Source: Balanoglossus misakiensis (taxonomy: Eukaryota > Hemichordata). From it: DNA of 64,000 bases. The notes under the pieces are model-generated. The model made no database searches. It was given only the letters and a program-made list of their open reading frames with translations, and was not told the DNA's origin. Below, piece by piece: positions 45,575 to 58,704 of the stretch. The stretch lies in the NCBI GenBank assembly GCA_040954595.2, contig CM082585.2:62001-126000 (forward strand), written 5' to 3'. The position numbers and the translations under genes are program-made. Numbering within the stretch: the stretch's first letter is position 1; each line of letters opens with the position of its first letter.

Positions 45575-47508
45575 CTACGCATGACAGAAAAATGAAGAAT
45601 TAGGCTATGGGCCGGACCTGCCTATCGTTTCAAAATGCACTCTGTATATTAGGGTCTATATCTTTTACATAAAAAAACAAGTCTTCTTGCTCTAATATGA
45701 TAAAAGAAAAAAACTTCAACTTAAATATTGCGTCCTCAGAGGTAATATCGAGTCCTAAAATCAGGTATGCTAATGCGGTTAAAGGTCGTGCAGTTCTCCT
45801 TATAACAAGCGATCTGATTGGTGGTTACGTGACTGCACCAATCACAGAATGTGTTATGTCACTCAGCAATTACACACACAGGGCAATCTATCAGGCAGCT
45901 ACATGTATACTAGTATACATGTTACAGAAGATTAAACAGAATTTTTGGTAAGGAAAGTTTGAGCAGACTAGTCCATTCAATGTAAAAAATGGCGCTGATT
46001 CCAAAAAAGTCAGTCTTATTGACCCCTTTCAAGACAAAATTGCCATTTTTGCCACTTTTAACCCAAAAGGTCATTTAAAAAAAACACTCAAAACACACTG
46101 TTTTCATCACATTCGGAGATCTGATGACATTTGAGGATTATGCGGAAACAGTGACACACCAGAATAAAAATTACAGGTGACATTTGCAAGCAGATATGAT
46201 CTGACCATATAGAAATATGGAATGTAAAAACATTAACACGGAACATGCCCAATAAACTGTCATGTGTCATGGCAGTCTTACAAGTGGTGCTAGAAAAAAA
46301 AATTGACCAAAAATTGTCTGTACAAACACATATGCGAAGCAACTTCTTTCAGTCAGCCCTGGAACAGACACACACTGACCTGTCACTGGGAATTAAAATT
46401 TGATAGCTGGTGGTCTCTGTAACAGCTGGCCTATTTAAGTTATGTAAACATGTCTTTGTTCGAGGTAACAACTCCTTGTAAATAGTAACTTTAAAAACAA
46501 CTGGACAATTTGTTTAGGAGAAGATTTGCTAACCAAAAACAAAGAAACTTACAAAAAAAACTCGCTAAATATTTAATCTTTGTGATCTCAAAATTGAATA
46601 AAAGTTGCACATATACAGGTATGTGTTATGAAATTATATCCTAAATTTCAAAGCAATCAGAGAAAAATCTAATTTCAAAGCAATCCAACAAGCAGTTTCA
46701 CAGAAAATATTTGTTCAAAAGTGGCAAAAACCAAATATGCAAATATCACCAAAATTGTACAATATCTTACTTCAATCACTACAAGGAACATGCTGCCTAA
46801 GTTCAATGCAATAGGACAAGCTGTTTCAGAGAAAACAATTTTTGACAAAAATTGCAAAAGTTTCCCCGATAACACATTTATGCAAATATCACATTTTTTA
46901 CAACATATTACCCCTACGAACATGCCTACCAAATTGCAAAGCAATCTGGCATGAGGTTTTAAAGAAAAACATTTTTTGACCAAAAATGGCAAATATTGCT
47001 CAACATTATAGATATGCAAATTTTGCAACAATTTGAACAAAACTATGGTTACTTAGACAACCATTAGGAAGCTTCATACTAAATTTCAAAGACTTTTTAC
47101 CAATAACATGGAAAAATACAAAAAAATGCATAAAAAAAAGGAAATCGATAATATTAGCTCAAAACATACAGGATTGTGTGAGGTTGATATAAGGTACATG
47201 CATACCAATTTTCAAATCAATATGACCAGTGGTTGTCCAGTTTTTGAGTTTTGACCAATTTCACATTTTCCCAGCTAATTTGCATATTTTTGGCAATGAC
47301 ATCTTCATTTGAACAAACTCCCATCTACAGCCCTGCCTGCATCTACACACCAAATATCGAGGTCATACGCGCTGCGGTTTTCAAGTTTTTGATGTGGACG
47401 GCCATACAGACATCCATCCATCCATCCATCCATCCATACATACAGACGTAACCAATCCCATAAGGTCCCATGGTACATACCAATGGGACCTAAAAACTTG
47501 TGACTTAC

Positions 47509-47631
47509 ATGTAACACATGTTTGCCCAGTGTAGCAGGTTGGACAGTTGCAGGTGTAGATTGAGCAGGAGCCTTGAAGTGGCTGATACACTCCGTTATTC
47601 AGACATGGGTTTAGAAGACACTGGTTGATCG
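47509..47631 (-). CDS. e17 (unit 3): EGF-like exon, third cysteine lost
   Basis: Same as units 1 and 2. Confidence 0.75.
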
Positions 47632-48063
47632 CTAAGGGTGAGAGAAATGAAAAGTATCACATTAGGGTCTTACACACTTGAGTGGGAAGTGAAATCTGTA
47701 GCAGACTGTCAGAAGATTGCACATCCATGTGATCATGTTCATGTGTGACGGATAATGAAGACCACTTGATCCAAGCTTGGTGCTACCATCTTTATCATAA
47801 TTACAGCATCTTATAATATTTACTAGTTGGGGGTGGGGGTAGTTGATGTCATAACTTTCTGATGTTTCAATTTACGGTTGGAAAAATAGCAACATCTACA
47901 CTGATGAGCATTTGAGTCAATGAAAATATTCATCATGGCTACGGTAGTGCATATAAGTCTCTTGGTTAGCTGCACAATCACAGGCAACTTTATTGAGACA
48001 ATATCAATGACAAAGCCCAGCGATTTCTACTTTGTGCGGGAAATCTGACACTGGTTTGCTTAC

Positions 48064-48180
48064 GTTCAGCGCACGTGGTTCCGATGAAACAGCGCGGACT
48101 CTGGCATCTGAACTTGGTGCAGGACACTTGCTGGCAGAATCCACTGTTTAGACAAGGGTTGGGCTGACACGGATTCAAAT
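48064..48180 (-). CDS. e16 (unit 3): EGF-like exon, open
   Basis: Same as unit 2: 117 bp, open, Ser at the sixth cysteine. Confidence 0.8.
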
Positions 48181-48558
48181 CTGTGCACAGAAGAGAAAGT
48201 GATATAAATTGTGTACAGTTAATATTTACTACATATACTTTAAACAGATTTGTGCAGTCAGGGTTGAGTGGTAAAAATCTCAGTTGGTCAACAGAACATC
48301 ACTGTGACAAATTTCTTCCATGTTCAACAAAAGAAACGTAATGAAATTTTGACACAGGTGTAATAGTGTCTTAGTGTACCATACGGTGCAGGTTATTGTT
48401 TGGTCAAAAACACAATCCCTTTTTATGGCACACACATTCTTAATAAATTTCCCCCTAATTGTGTCGTTATTCACTGTTTGATACAGGTTGGAAGAAACCA
48501 AGCCGATTATGTGTTATGTTATTATGTTCCTCTTCATCTGAAATTTAAAATCACTCAC

Positions 48559-48681
48559 ATGTCTGACATAAATCGCCGGAGTAACAGCTTGTACAGGAGC
48601 ATGTGAATTCAGTACACCAATTGGGCGTCAGCACACAGTTTCCACCATTCCGACACTGGATGGGTTGACACTGGTTGACAG
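48559..48681 (-). CDS. e15 (unit 3): intact 8-cysteine EGF-like exon
   Basis: Identical to units 1 and 2. Confidence 0.85.
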
Positions 48682-48977
48682 CTGTGGGATGTGCAGTCAA
48701 GACATTGTCAAAATTACAGAATCTACAAACTACACTCCACAGTCATGTACATGTATACCTGACAACAACCAAAGGGCTGTTTTGAAAAAACCAAATGCTG
48801 TGAAATCCTTTAGAGTGTGACAAGAAACCACAGTTGCAACCGAAAACAAAAATAGTGATAACATTAAGCTAGCCCAAAGTTTTAGTTACCAGGGCTTTAA
48901 TATGTGTACCGTACTTATATTATATAATACATAACAAGTGTTTTGCATTGAATAAAATAATATTGGTTTGTACTTAC

Positions 48978-49097
48978 GCATTGTACATGTGGCACCAGTG
49001 AAGCATTCGGTACACATACAGTCAAACAAGAAACAGCCATCTCGCGCAACGCATGTGCCACCATTTTGACAAGGCATAGAGTATAACTGATCAATGG
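48978..49097 (-). CDS. e14 (unit 3): EGF-like exon, first cysteine lost
   Basis: Open. A single silent-type difference (caaacaaga instead of caaacagga on the plus strand). Confidence 0.8.
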
Positions 49098-49933
49098 CTG
49101 CCAAAACAAAAATGAAAGTATCAATTACCTGCTTGTCAAAAACTTGTACATGTACTTGTGATGTTCATTTCGTTTAAATATGTGAGCAATGTCTTCATTC
49201 CTTGTTTCAAACCTGTACATTTAAAAAAACATAATGATGCTATTGCTAGGATTTTTCTGTAAGAATCTTGAAAAATTAAAAAATGTGCCATCAACATGAT
49301 ACAGAAGGCTTTCCTTTTTAACGTGCACCTCACACTCAATTTTGACCCTACATCAGCAAATTTTGAAAGGATGAAACTTAGTAATGCTTCCACCCCATTT
49401 ATTGGTGTATGGGTCCATCTATCACATTGAGAATACCAAAAATGAGGGTTTATATACCACGCTGTGACATAAAACAGTAATTCGACACACCTACGGCACA
49501 GATGGCCCCAGTCCAACACTACTGGCAGTAACAGGTGTAGTCACCTCATGGACACCTCTCTAATCAGAACACCTAGTAAGATTGATTTTTCAAGCCAAAT
49601 AGTAAGGATAATTAAGGATGTCTCTTTTACTTAATACTCAGATGTGTGCACCACCTTAGGAGAGATTACCTCACATGCACAATTATCTCTACAGACACTA
49701 GTCTTCAAGAGGCAACTCTTGTATATTTGAGTGATGAAAACATCCAGCTTCGTACACTTCCTCACAAGTTCGTGCCTATCCTAAATTGCACGGACATACA
49801 AATGAAATTTCTGTTTTCTTTTCCTTTCTTTTCTCTTGGGGAAATTTTAGAAATGAGAAGTTACCACACAATTCAATTGCTATGAAGAGAAAGTGCCCAA
49901 AAGATTGTCATTTACGGTATGTCAGAAACTTAC

Positions 49934-50056
49934 ATATTTCACAACGGTTACCCTCATAGCAACCAGTACAGGCACAGGTATATGCCGTGCAGGAGTTGAC
50001 CACTGCATTACATACGGCCCCGATGAGACAGCTGTTTCGCTGGCATGGATCTTGGA
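49934..50056 (-). CDS. e13 (unit 3): intact 8-cysteine EGF-like exon
   Basis: Open, reading DPC, QRNSC, LIGAVC, NAVVNSC, TAYTC, AC, TGC, YEGNRC. It keeps CGA where unit 2 has TGA. Confidence 0.85.
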
Positions 50057-50402
50057 CTGCAATAAAAAGTGCAACCTATTGTTATCTCAGCAATAGAGCA
50101 GTTCATTTACTGAAACTGCCAGCACCCAATATTATCCCACATGTAATCCATATGTGGAAATCAAATACACCTGCAACAGTTTTAATTTACCATGTGGGTA
50201 TTTGCATGGAGAGCCATGGTATTTGTTATCTACTGATAAAATACCCTTCAAAACAATATCCTCATTTCTTCAGAAGTTTGGCAACAAGACCAAAAAAATT
50301 TGAAGTTTCACATCAAAATTTACAATGCATAAATATGCTTAAAGATCTACGGAATGAAGATTGCTTGTTTGTTTGCAGGGTGTCTTGAAAGTATATACTC
50401 AC

Positions 50403-50409
50403 TTGTTTG
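50403..50409 (-). pseudogene. e12 (unit 3): detached 3' tip and donor
   Basis: CAAACAA followed by gtgagt on the minus strand. Confidence 0.78.
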
Positions 50410-51302
50410 ACCATGGACACTAGAGAAAGAAGGACGCGCAACTCCAGTTTTTTCTTGAAATGATATTCTTTTGCATACATTATTTCCAGGTAAATCCCAA
50501 TAATCCAATTTGCAAATAAACTGTGTATAAACTAACGCAAAGTCTCGCGTTTTGCGTGAAGTTATCACAAACACCTTAGAACATCTCGCAGAAGACGAGA
50601 AAAGTGCAACGTGGTTGAACGCAGCGATCATTTATGGAACACATCTGGACAAGTTAAACAGGAATTTGGCACCTCTGAGTCTGACAGCGTCCAAAACAAG
50701 CATCTTTTGTCTAACAGTCCGGGTATTTCACAAGGCTGTGAGCTAACCGTACCGAGGGTTGCCTGGCGGCCATAGCGCACACATGAAAATCCACCCAGTT
50801 TGTTTACAAATTGTTTTCGTGAAATCTGTTTTATTGTTCACGCACTGCGAAATAAAATGCCCCTAAACCACACTTTTTAATTCAATGCTTCACACAAACA
50901 TAAAATTATTACGAAAAGTGTCAGCGTTACCAAGAAATATGAGTGCCCAGTCGGACATGCAAAAAACATGGATGATTTGTTTACAATTTTTAAATGAAGC
51001 TTGTGGCACTAGAAATGACCGTTCAACCGACAGACGAACACCAAACCATAATAATTAGCACAGACATCGTAATACTTTTAGAATTTTAGAAAAAAACGCA
51101 GTGGCTGCTGAAATGCAGGAGTGCCAGTTTGGTGGCAAGTTTTCGCATCACTGGTGGGGTCGACACGTGCCGAAGTAAGGAAGTCATTGTCCAACTGTCC
51201 TGGGTGTTAATTATATGCAAAAGAACATCATCATACAGATAATCCCCAAACCCTTTGATCTTTGCCGCAGTTGCTCGTCCTTCTTTCTCTAGGGTCTATG
51301 GT
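50410..51302. mobile_element. MITE-like element in e12 (unit 3)
   Basis: 893 bp with TTG duplication at 50407-50409 and 51303-51305. Confidence 0.8.
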
Positions 51303-51415
51303 TTGACAGATGTCACCTGTGTAAGAGTTCACACACTGGCATGAATAGAAATTGCACGATGTTTGCTGGCAAAATCCACCATTCATACATGGGTTGGGAT
51401 CACAGGGGTTTTGCA
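51303..51415 (-). pseudogene. e12 (unit 3): EGF-like exon interrupted by MITE
   Basis: Same body as units 1 and 2. Confidence 0.85.
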
Positions 51416-51969
51416 CTGGAAATTAAGAAAGGACGCCATTTTATTCCTTGCTACTCATTCTACAGTACAGATATGGCAAAAACCTTGCAGAATTATGGCA
51501 AGGGTGTGTGGAGTGATTGTGCCTACAGCTTATATTAGGCTGGTATCAAGTTGTTCACACCTCCATAGATCATGTGGCAGTGACTGTGAGGCAAGGGCTT
51601 CCCTTCATGAAATCAAAGACCTGTGTACTGGAGGAGGGTTCCTTGCAAATGCTTGACTTGACTTCAAGCATACCTGTAGACTCATATGCAAATTTACACT
51701 ATCTGGCCTGGAGTGAGAATTTCCATAGTGGATGTGCGTTGACAAAAGGCAGTAAAATTGGCCAGTCGCGCATAATGTTTCTTGAACTAAGACAATCAAG
51801 ACATTATGCGCTACAAAAGTGATTTTGATTGGGAAGAGTGTAATCTTGCATTCGATGTCAAGAACTCTCCAAGCTCTGCTGTGGTGATGGCTACACCTAT
51901 GCTCAGGAAACATGCAGTATTTGAATGCATCAGAGACAAAAGGTAAAAGAGACTGCGCTGTATACTTAC

Positions 51970-52092
51970 ATATCTCACACCTATCACCTTTGTAGCAACC
52001 AGTACATATGCAGGTGAGATCAAAGCAGGAATTTCGAGCCGGTTGACAGAAGCCACCATTCTGGCACGGATTTGGTGGACACTGGTTGAGTC
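51970..52092 (-). CDS. e11 (unit 3): intact 8-cysteine EGF-like exon
   Basis: Identical to units 1 and 2. Confidence 0.88.
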
Positions 52093-52342
52093 CTACAAGG
52101 AAAAGGGTCAAATTTTCCATGATCATCAATGTCATGTGATTATGAATGTATGTAAGTGGCTGAAAAAAATTCCCAGGGGTGAGTTTCCTACAAAAATTGT
52201 GATGTGACAAACCGACAAATTAGCATATTAGCATAATCAGAATAAATAAAAAAATGCACAGGTAGTTTAAAAGAACAAACACTTTGGAAACGGAATAGAG
52301 CTAAGCTGCTGTCCCTTTCTAATTGTTACTCGTTCAAAAATC

Positions 52343-52781
52343 ACCTGTCACATCACTCCAATTTTGTATCAGTTGCACTGGCTACCTGTTACAGAGCGTA
52401 TTGTTTTTAAGATGTTAGTTCTCATTTTTAAATCCATTCATAAAGTTGGTCCAATCTATCTTTCTAGCATGACTAATCTATATGTTCCGTGTCGCAATTT
52501 AAGGTCAGCTGATCAGTTCAAACTCTGCCCTGTTCGATCACGCACCAACAGTTATGGTGATCGTGCTTTTACTGTTGCTGCTCCAATTCTTTGGAATAAT
52601 CTTCCACTCACCATTCGCCAGGCACCAGACTTATCTGTTTTTAAATCAAATGTTAAAACTTTACTTTTTAAATCTGTTTTTTAGCCATTTGTTGTATTGT
52701 ACTTTTGCTTTAAGCATCATTGATCACATTTTTTGTGGATACTGACGCTATACAAATAAATTATTATTATTATTATTATTA
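52343..52781 (+). mobile_element. CR1/L2-like RT 3' end (unit 3)
   Basis: Same RT C-terminus. The tail has seven TTA repeats instead of eight. Confidence 0.85.
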
Positions 52782-52877
52782 TTTCTATTTTTGTGTTTGT
52801 ACAACATCAGTGAAGTTTAAATCATAATAAAAAAAAATGATAATTATCATTATTAACTGCTATAGATTCAAACTTAC

Positions 52878-53000
52878 TTGTCTCACACCTGGTTCCCTAG
52901 TAACACTCTGTGCACATGCCAATGGTGGCAGTACAAGAATTTGCCTGTTGTTGGCAGGTACCTCCATTGAGACAAGGACTAGTGAAGCATGGATTAGGAA
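52878..53000 (-). pseudogene. e10 (unit 3): EGF-like exon with in-frame stop
   Basis: Same TAG and Cys-to-Gly change. Confidence 0.82.
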
Positions 53001-53230
53001 CTGGAAGACAGGAATTCAAAATTTTATACAACACTTACCTATGGTAACACCAGTACACGTTCATTATTTCTCTGTTATGTTTTTATACTGGTGATTTTAC
53101 TGTTTTTATTACCGATCATATGACTGACTTAAAGATGATGATGATGATGATAATGACTACACCTGCTATTATTACTACAATGTACCTCAGCACTTAGATT
53201 TTTTAATAAATGACAAAGTACTGTACTCAC

Positions 53231-53360
53231 GTGTTTCACATGTGAAGCCCATGTAGCAGCCAGCACATTGACATGTGACGCCTGTACAAGATCCCTGGAT
53301 TGCTTGGCAAGTACCAGCATTCCGGCATGGGTTAAGGTTTGTGTTCGCACGGATTCATTG
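53231..53360 (-). pseudogene. e9 (unit 3): EGF-like exon, +7 frameshift
   Basis: Same 130-bp exon. Confidence 0.75.
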
Positions 53361-54181
53361 CTGCAAATGTACACAATATTTACAAAATAAAACAGTATAC
53401 AACTGTAAGTATTTATAATAATCAATTGTGAATATCACACCAATCAAGGCCTTTCAATGCACCCTGATTGCTGAGAGCTGAAATACGTGAACCAACGTGT
53501 ATTTGTTTTCACTACTATATCACATGACATTCTGCATCTCTTTTCCATAGTTGTAGTCTGCACCCAACATTGTATTCCGGGGTAGCACTACACGGAACCC
53601 CGAAACTTTTTCGTCATCATCCGAGTACTTTTCCCAGCATGCAGTTGCCAAGATGGCTGCACAGGGAGTTTTTAATTTTGCACTGGTATACAATTTTTTT
53701 TATTCGTCAATTTCACAGACACGTGCATTGCACATCAAAATTTTGCGTCAGAAGTGAGGACAACTTAACTAGGTACCAATGCAATGTGGTTTTAGGCGGA
53801 TTTGAACTTTTCCTTTAATGTAACAGTTGTATTGACATGCGATTATCAAACTGAACATGAATCAATCTCAAAATTGCTAAAAATAAAATAATTCAGAACA
53901 TTTACATTCTACAATGGTGAAAAAATATGACAAACCTCCCTAAATTCTTATTTTTGAGGCCATTTTACAAAAATCTACGAGCCTGGCAAAATCTGAAAGA
54001 GGTGCTAGATAAAGGGCGCTTTTTCAAAACTCTAGATGGTTGACCCCCAATTTTTATTCCATAGATTAAATGTTTAGAAGTCATAGTATCATCAGTATTA
54101 ATTTAAACATGATCAGACGACCCTTTATTTCGAGGTGCGCAACACCTTAAATATGTTTTTACGACTAAGACGACTACAAAC

Positions 54182-54398
54182 CTGGTAGAAGGGGAGTACA
54201 TGTTGTTGATGGTCCCAGAGAGTAGGTTCTTGATGTGCAGGCAAGTGGGTGATGTTGCTGCACACTGACAGCCTGGATCGCAAGGGGTACAGGATACTTC
54301 TGTGGCTGTGTCAGCATAATAACTTGATGGACAAGGAATGGGGCTGTCTGACCCATCTGGACAGTAGTTACCTACGCCGCAATCAGCACATGTCATGT
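54182..54398 (-). pseudogene. e8 (unit 3): GCC2/GCC3 exon, +1 frameshift
   Basis: Same extra T; 217 bp. Confidence 0.82.
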
Positions 54399-54583
54399 CT
54401 GTAGAATAACAGCAGCTTGTGTAGTGAGTGTTTTGCCGATATGACAGAGTTCAAGTATGCTTATTTGGTTAAATTTTAAAAGGAATATCACCCGCTGTTT
54501 TAGAGTTAATATTGCGAAAGGGACTTCATAAGTTGTCTGAAAAACACCAGTTTCCCCAATTTTCACTAATGTATAGGAATAAA

Positions 54584-55537
54584 TGAGAAGTCGGCCAGAT
54601 TAGAAGTCGGCCAGTACGAGAAGTCGGCCAGTTGTTGAACTTGTACCCGAATAGTGCAGTGATGACCCAGATTACTTATAACAACACTTAATAAAATATA
54701 ATTGCACTAAATATTTTCATTTGGACGGATTTCCCAAATTCTTGACAACACAATGGGGTCATTTCAAATAATGGCGTCTGGCATCCGTACCGTTTCCCCA
54801 GCCCCGTATCCGCGTAAGGAGCTTAGGTTGTTCGCCAAATTCCTGTGACATTTCTGATTAAAGGGACAAAGTCTCTCTCTCGCAAACCTTTTTCCATTAA
54901 TTATGTTTGATACAAGACACCGTTCACATTATTCATGTGGATATATTGAGAATCCACATTCAACTACAGACAAATTCCATCCCGTTTGTAGGATATGAGT
55001 GTAAAAATCCCGCCAAAATGAATAAATGGTAAACACCGATTATTCATTTTGGCAAGTTTTTCACTCTTGTGTCTACAAGTTGGATTGAAGTTGTGTGTGG
55101 TTGAACGTTGATTCACTATATATCCACATTTAGAATAAATAAATGGTGTCTTGTATCAAATATTATTAATGGAAAAAGGGCAGCGAGAGAGAGACTTTGT
55201 CCCTTTACAGGGAGTTGTTTCAAAGCCTACTAAAATACATAGAAGATGTATGTGTATATGCATACTTTGAGACAACACCAAACAAACAAACGTGACGAGG
55301 AACTGACTACTGGCGCAGCGCAAGAAGTGCAGGTGACTGATGTTGACGTACCCCGGTGACGTACATGCAAAGTGAACAGACAGTTTTAAAATTCATCGGC
55401 TATTTGTACAAATATCTCAGCTCCTGTACATCAAGGAAACATTTCGTAGTGAAACAGTTATATATAACACAAAGTACCAGGGTTCTCTCCCAAAGGCCGA
55501 CTTCTCGTACTGGCCGATACCGACTTCTCATACTGGT
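54584..55537. mobile_element. Palindromic AGAAGTCGGCCAG element (unit 3)
   Basis: As in units 1 and 2, but with the longer nested MITE. Confidence 0.6.
54861..55205. mobile_element. TA-flanked foldback MITE (unit 3, both arms full)
   Basis: 345 bp. Here the right arm keeps the inverse of the left-arm text around CATTCAACTACAGACAAATT, so the two arms pair over almost their whole length. Confidence 0.75.
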
Positions 55538-55666
55538 CGACTTCTCAGGACACCATGTATAGCATAGCTGTTGAACTCAAAAAATATGTAAAACTACAAG
55601 TGATGTAAACAACTTGTGGAACCATGTTCAAATCGAGACCAGAAGAAAAGAGATTTCAAGACTTAC

Positions 55667-55763
55667 CTCCTTCAACACTTTACTGCCCTGTAGCACACTG
55701 TGTGACACTTGTAGTTGTGCATTCATAACCAGAAGGACGTGGCCGAACCTAGCGAGTATGAAC
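55667..55763 (-). pseudogene. e7 (unit 3): degenerate GCC2/GCC3 exon
   Basis: Same lesions. One base differs (TGTAGCACACTG on the plus strand). Confidence 0.7.
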
Positions 55764-55988
55764 CTATCACAGAAAAAATTCAAAGAACGATTGGTTTGGT
55801 CCAACGATCCCTTATTAGAGAGATGTCCGTAATCACAGGTGTTACTGTACAATACCTCTTCAGTGGAATCATTGTGTTTTTCAAAGTGCATCACAATATC
55901 AACTCCAATGAGCATAACAGTTTAATTTTCTGTGTATGTCATGCTATAACACAGGGAAGTCACAAGAGTGATTTGCAGCCCAACTTAC

Positions 55989-56186
55989 CAGTAACTGTTG
56001 AACAATCCACTACGGGTGACATGGTTGTACACTTGGATCCTGCTGGACAAGGCGTGCATGTGCCGCCGCCTTCCATAGCATATTCACCATTGCCACAGTC
56101 AAGCGGATCTTACATTGGATCTGAACACGATTGTCCAGCAGGGCACAGAAGATGGGATGTGCGTGCAGGCTCCTCACTTATTTCAT
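55989..56186 (-). pseudogene. e6 (unit 3): GCC2/GCC3 exon with stop
   Basis: Same in-frame TAA, with a few private substitutions. Confidence 0.72.
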
Positions 56187-56433
56187 CTGATCAAAGAAAA
56201 TGAGGTTTTTAGTGAAGTATTTGTGATACAGTGTCATTTAAAATAACACATTACTTGAGATGATTCACTTCATAATTCTGAGACAAGTATACAGGCATGT
56301 AGAAAATTCTTTGGAGGACATTAAACGTCATTTCTAATCAACCATTTTCTGAATATCATAAGACTCTGCGAGATCTCACATGGCTAACCGGGTCTCGCAA
56401 GATCTCGCACTGAGTTGATAATCTGTTGTAAAC

Positions 56434-56468
<35 letters not shown>

Positions 56469-56577
56469 CATAACCCCAGACGCACTGACTTGAAAATCTG
56501 TTGTAAACACATACATGCATACAGACATACCCCTCAGTTTCATCACACAGCAAACTGAACAAGTACCACAATCTTAC

Positions 56578-56711
56578 CATTTGTACATCTGGTACAGTTT
56601 GTTGCAGTAGCCAATGACACGTAACCCTTGGTACACTTGAATTGCGATGCACTGGGATCTGTGCAGGCGTACCCTTGCTCACAAATAGTACACTGTTCAG
56701 CACCGGCTGAT
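56578..56711 (-). pseudogene. e5 (unit 3): GCC2/GCC3 exon, phase-inconsistent
   Basis: 134 bp. It reads TICEQGYAC where units 1 and 2 have TICDQGYAC. Confidence 0.7.
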
Positions 56712-56965
56712 CTGTAAATCAAACAGAGAATTAACACACCAAGTTAACCTTTAAATACCACTGTAAAAATTTGGCGCAAATTTTAATTATTTTCATAAAT
56801 AGAGGTCTATTCAAATTTGGAAAAATTGTCATTTTTTCATTCATATATTATATCAGTACATTTTAAATACAGAAATGGAAAATGTTCCCATCCTATTTTT
56901 CAGTTAGTAAATTACCTGACCTAATGTTTGATGTTGGAAATAAAGGTGGGTGGATAGAAGTTTAC

Positions 56966-57096
56966 CTGTTATGCAAGAGGTACAGCGAGACATCCTTTGT
57001 CCAAGGCCGAACTGTAATAACCAGCCGAGCATAAAATCACAGTGTTACCATTTGGACATTGGTTACCAGCTGGGCAATCAGCACATGATGTTTGTG
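56966..57096 (-). pseudogene. e4 (unit 3): GCC2/GCC3 exon, -1 frameshift
   Basis: 131 bp. Keeps ADCPAGNQC, the expected cysteine, where units 1 and 2 have ADWPTG. Confidence 0.72.
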
Positions 57097-57566
57097 CTGA
57101 AAATAAACAGAGATTTATAGAATCTTATAGTCACAGTCATACCTTCAAAGACGTGGGATTCTCACGCGGGTTGGGGAGACAAAAATCCCTGGCAAAAGAT
57201 TGAGGACAGGAAAATGCCAAACCAGAGATATTGGTAACAGAAACTGTATACAGTCAATGCCATATGGCAGTGTGCTGTTCTAACAACAGACAAGATCGTG
57301 ACGATCATAGTCTGTGTCGGAGATTTGGAAAAGAGCAAATTCGGTGAAAAGACGGGACAAAACAAAAGTCTACTCATACGATGCACATGAAAACTGGATT
57401 AAAGCGAAGCCGTCCACTATTTGAATGCATTGGATGTAAAATTGGCAGAATATTTGGACTGGACGTAATGTTTGTACGCACAGAATTACGCACATGCACA
57501 TAAGATGATCGTCCACCTTAAGTGAAAGATTACACAGTAATGCCCAAACTTTAAGTGCTGACTCAC

Positions 57567-57799
57567 CCTCTATATTAGTGTAGCATCCATCTTCACACAC
57601 CTCTGGCTCCGACATACCATCATATTGGCACTTATACCCGGGGCAGGACAAGGCGTACAGTCTATACTTCCATTGTTGGCAAAATATCCCTGTCCACATT
57701 GTGTTGGTGATGAGAGGCTGGCTGTTCCACACATGAAACCCTTGGACACAGAGTGCATGCTTCAGAACATGCTGAACTATAACTTCCAGCTGCGCAGTC
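57567..57799 (-). pseudogene. e3 (unit 3): GCC2/GCC3 exon, two frameshifts
   Basis: Same three-frame structure. The 3' part reads CEDGCYTN where units 1 and 2 have CEDVYYTN. Confidence 0.78.
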
Positions 57800-58704
57800 C
57801 TGTAAGAGTGAAGACGTCAAATATTAGGGAGGTTTAGGAGCCCTCTAGCCAGCAAACTTCATCAAGGATGTATGCGCAGAACATAAACTAGAAACACTGC
57901 GCGCCCGGTCTTTTTCCCATAGGATTACATTGATAATCGCCAGAAAACAAACTTCTACTATTGTCATTTTCTCGAAATTTTACACATAGCTCAGTCCAGC
58001 AAATATAAATTCATTGGTCAAATAAAATATAGGGGTCACTGCGCTCTTTTTTGAGATAAATTGCATTAAGAATTTTGGCCATAGACAAACAAACCATTGG
58101 TGAAAAATGCTGAGTCAGCAAATTTCTTCTATTATCGACCAAATTCATGGCTCTGTATTTCAAAAACAAGCCCGGTGACCCCTATATTTTATTACGGATT
58201 TTCATTATACATACAAAGGAGAATAAAAAAATCCACAATTAAAAAAAATGACAATACTTTCAATTTTACTGAACGTACATCCTTAATGTTACTTATGTAG
58301 TGGAGCACCAAAACCCAAATTTTCATATCGATTGTGTATTTTGTGATAAAAGCACCAAACTTGGCTCAGATGTGTGTTAATGTGTACTGAACAAATTCAG
58401 ATAGCGAGTCACTAAATATCTGTTGAAGAGTTTCCATGGCAACCAATATTTTTCAAAATGGCCACCAATACAGATAATCACACCTGTTAAACACCAAAAT
58501 AAATTCAGATTACAATATTTGAAACAAGAAACTACGGAAAGAATGGTTTGCAATAGAACTATGGTTATTAAACTACAAATGTACTTATAAGGGTAACTAA
58601 GGGATCAAAACACAGGTGCAACTTTCAATCCCTGGTTCTCGCATTAGTATAGGTGCTCCTCCCAGTCAAACATTATGGCTAGTTGCGATATTTAACTGGA
58701 AAGG

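Larger units (their letters stand above)
25004..45824. repeat. Tandem segmental duplication, unit 2
   Basis: Second direct copy, 20.8 kb. It lacks both large unit 1 insertions and has a private 1,407-bp element at 40348-41754. About 55 bp including the RT catalytic motif are deleted near 42957. Introns not listed separately match those of unit 1, with scattered substitutions and short indels. Confidence 0.95.
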
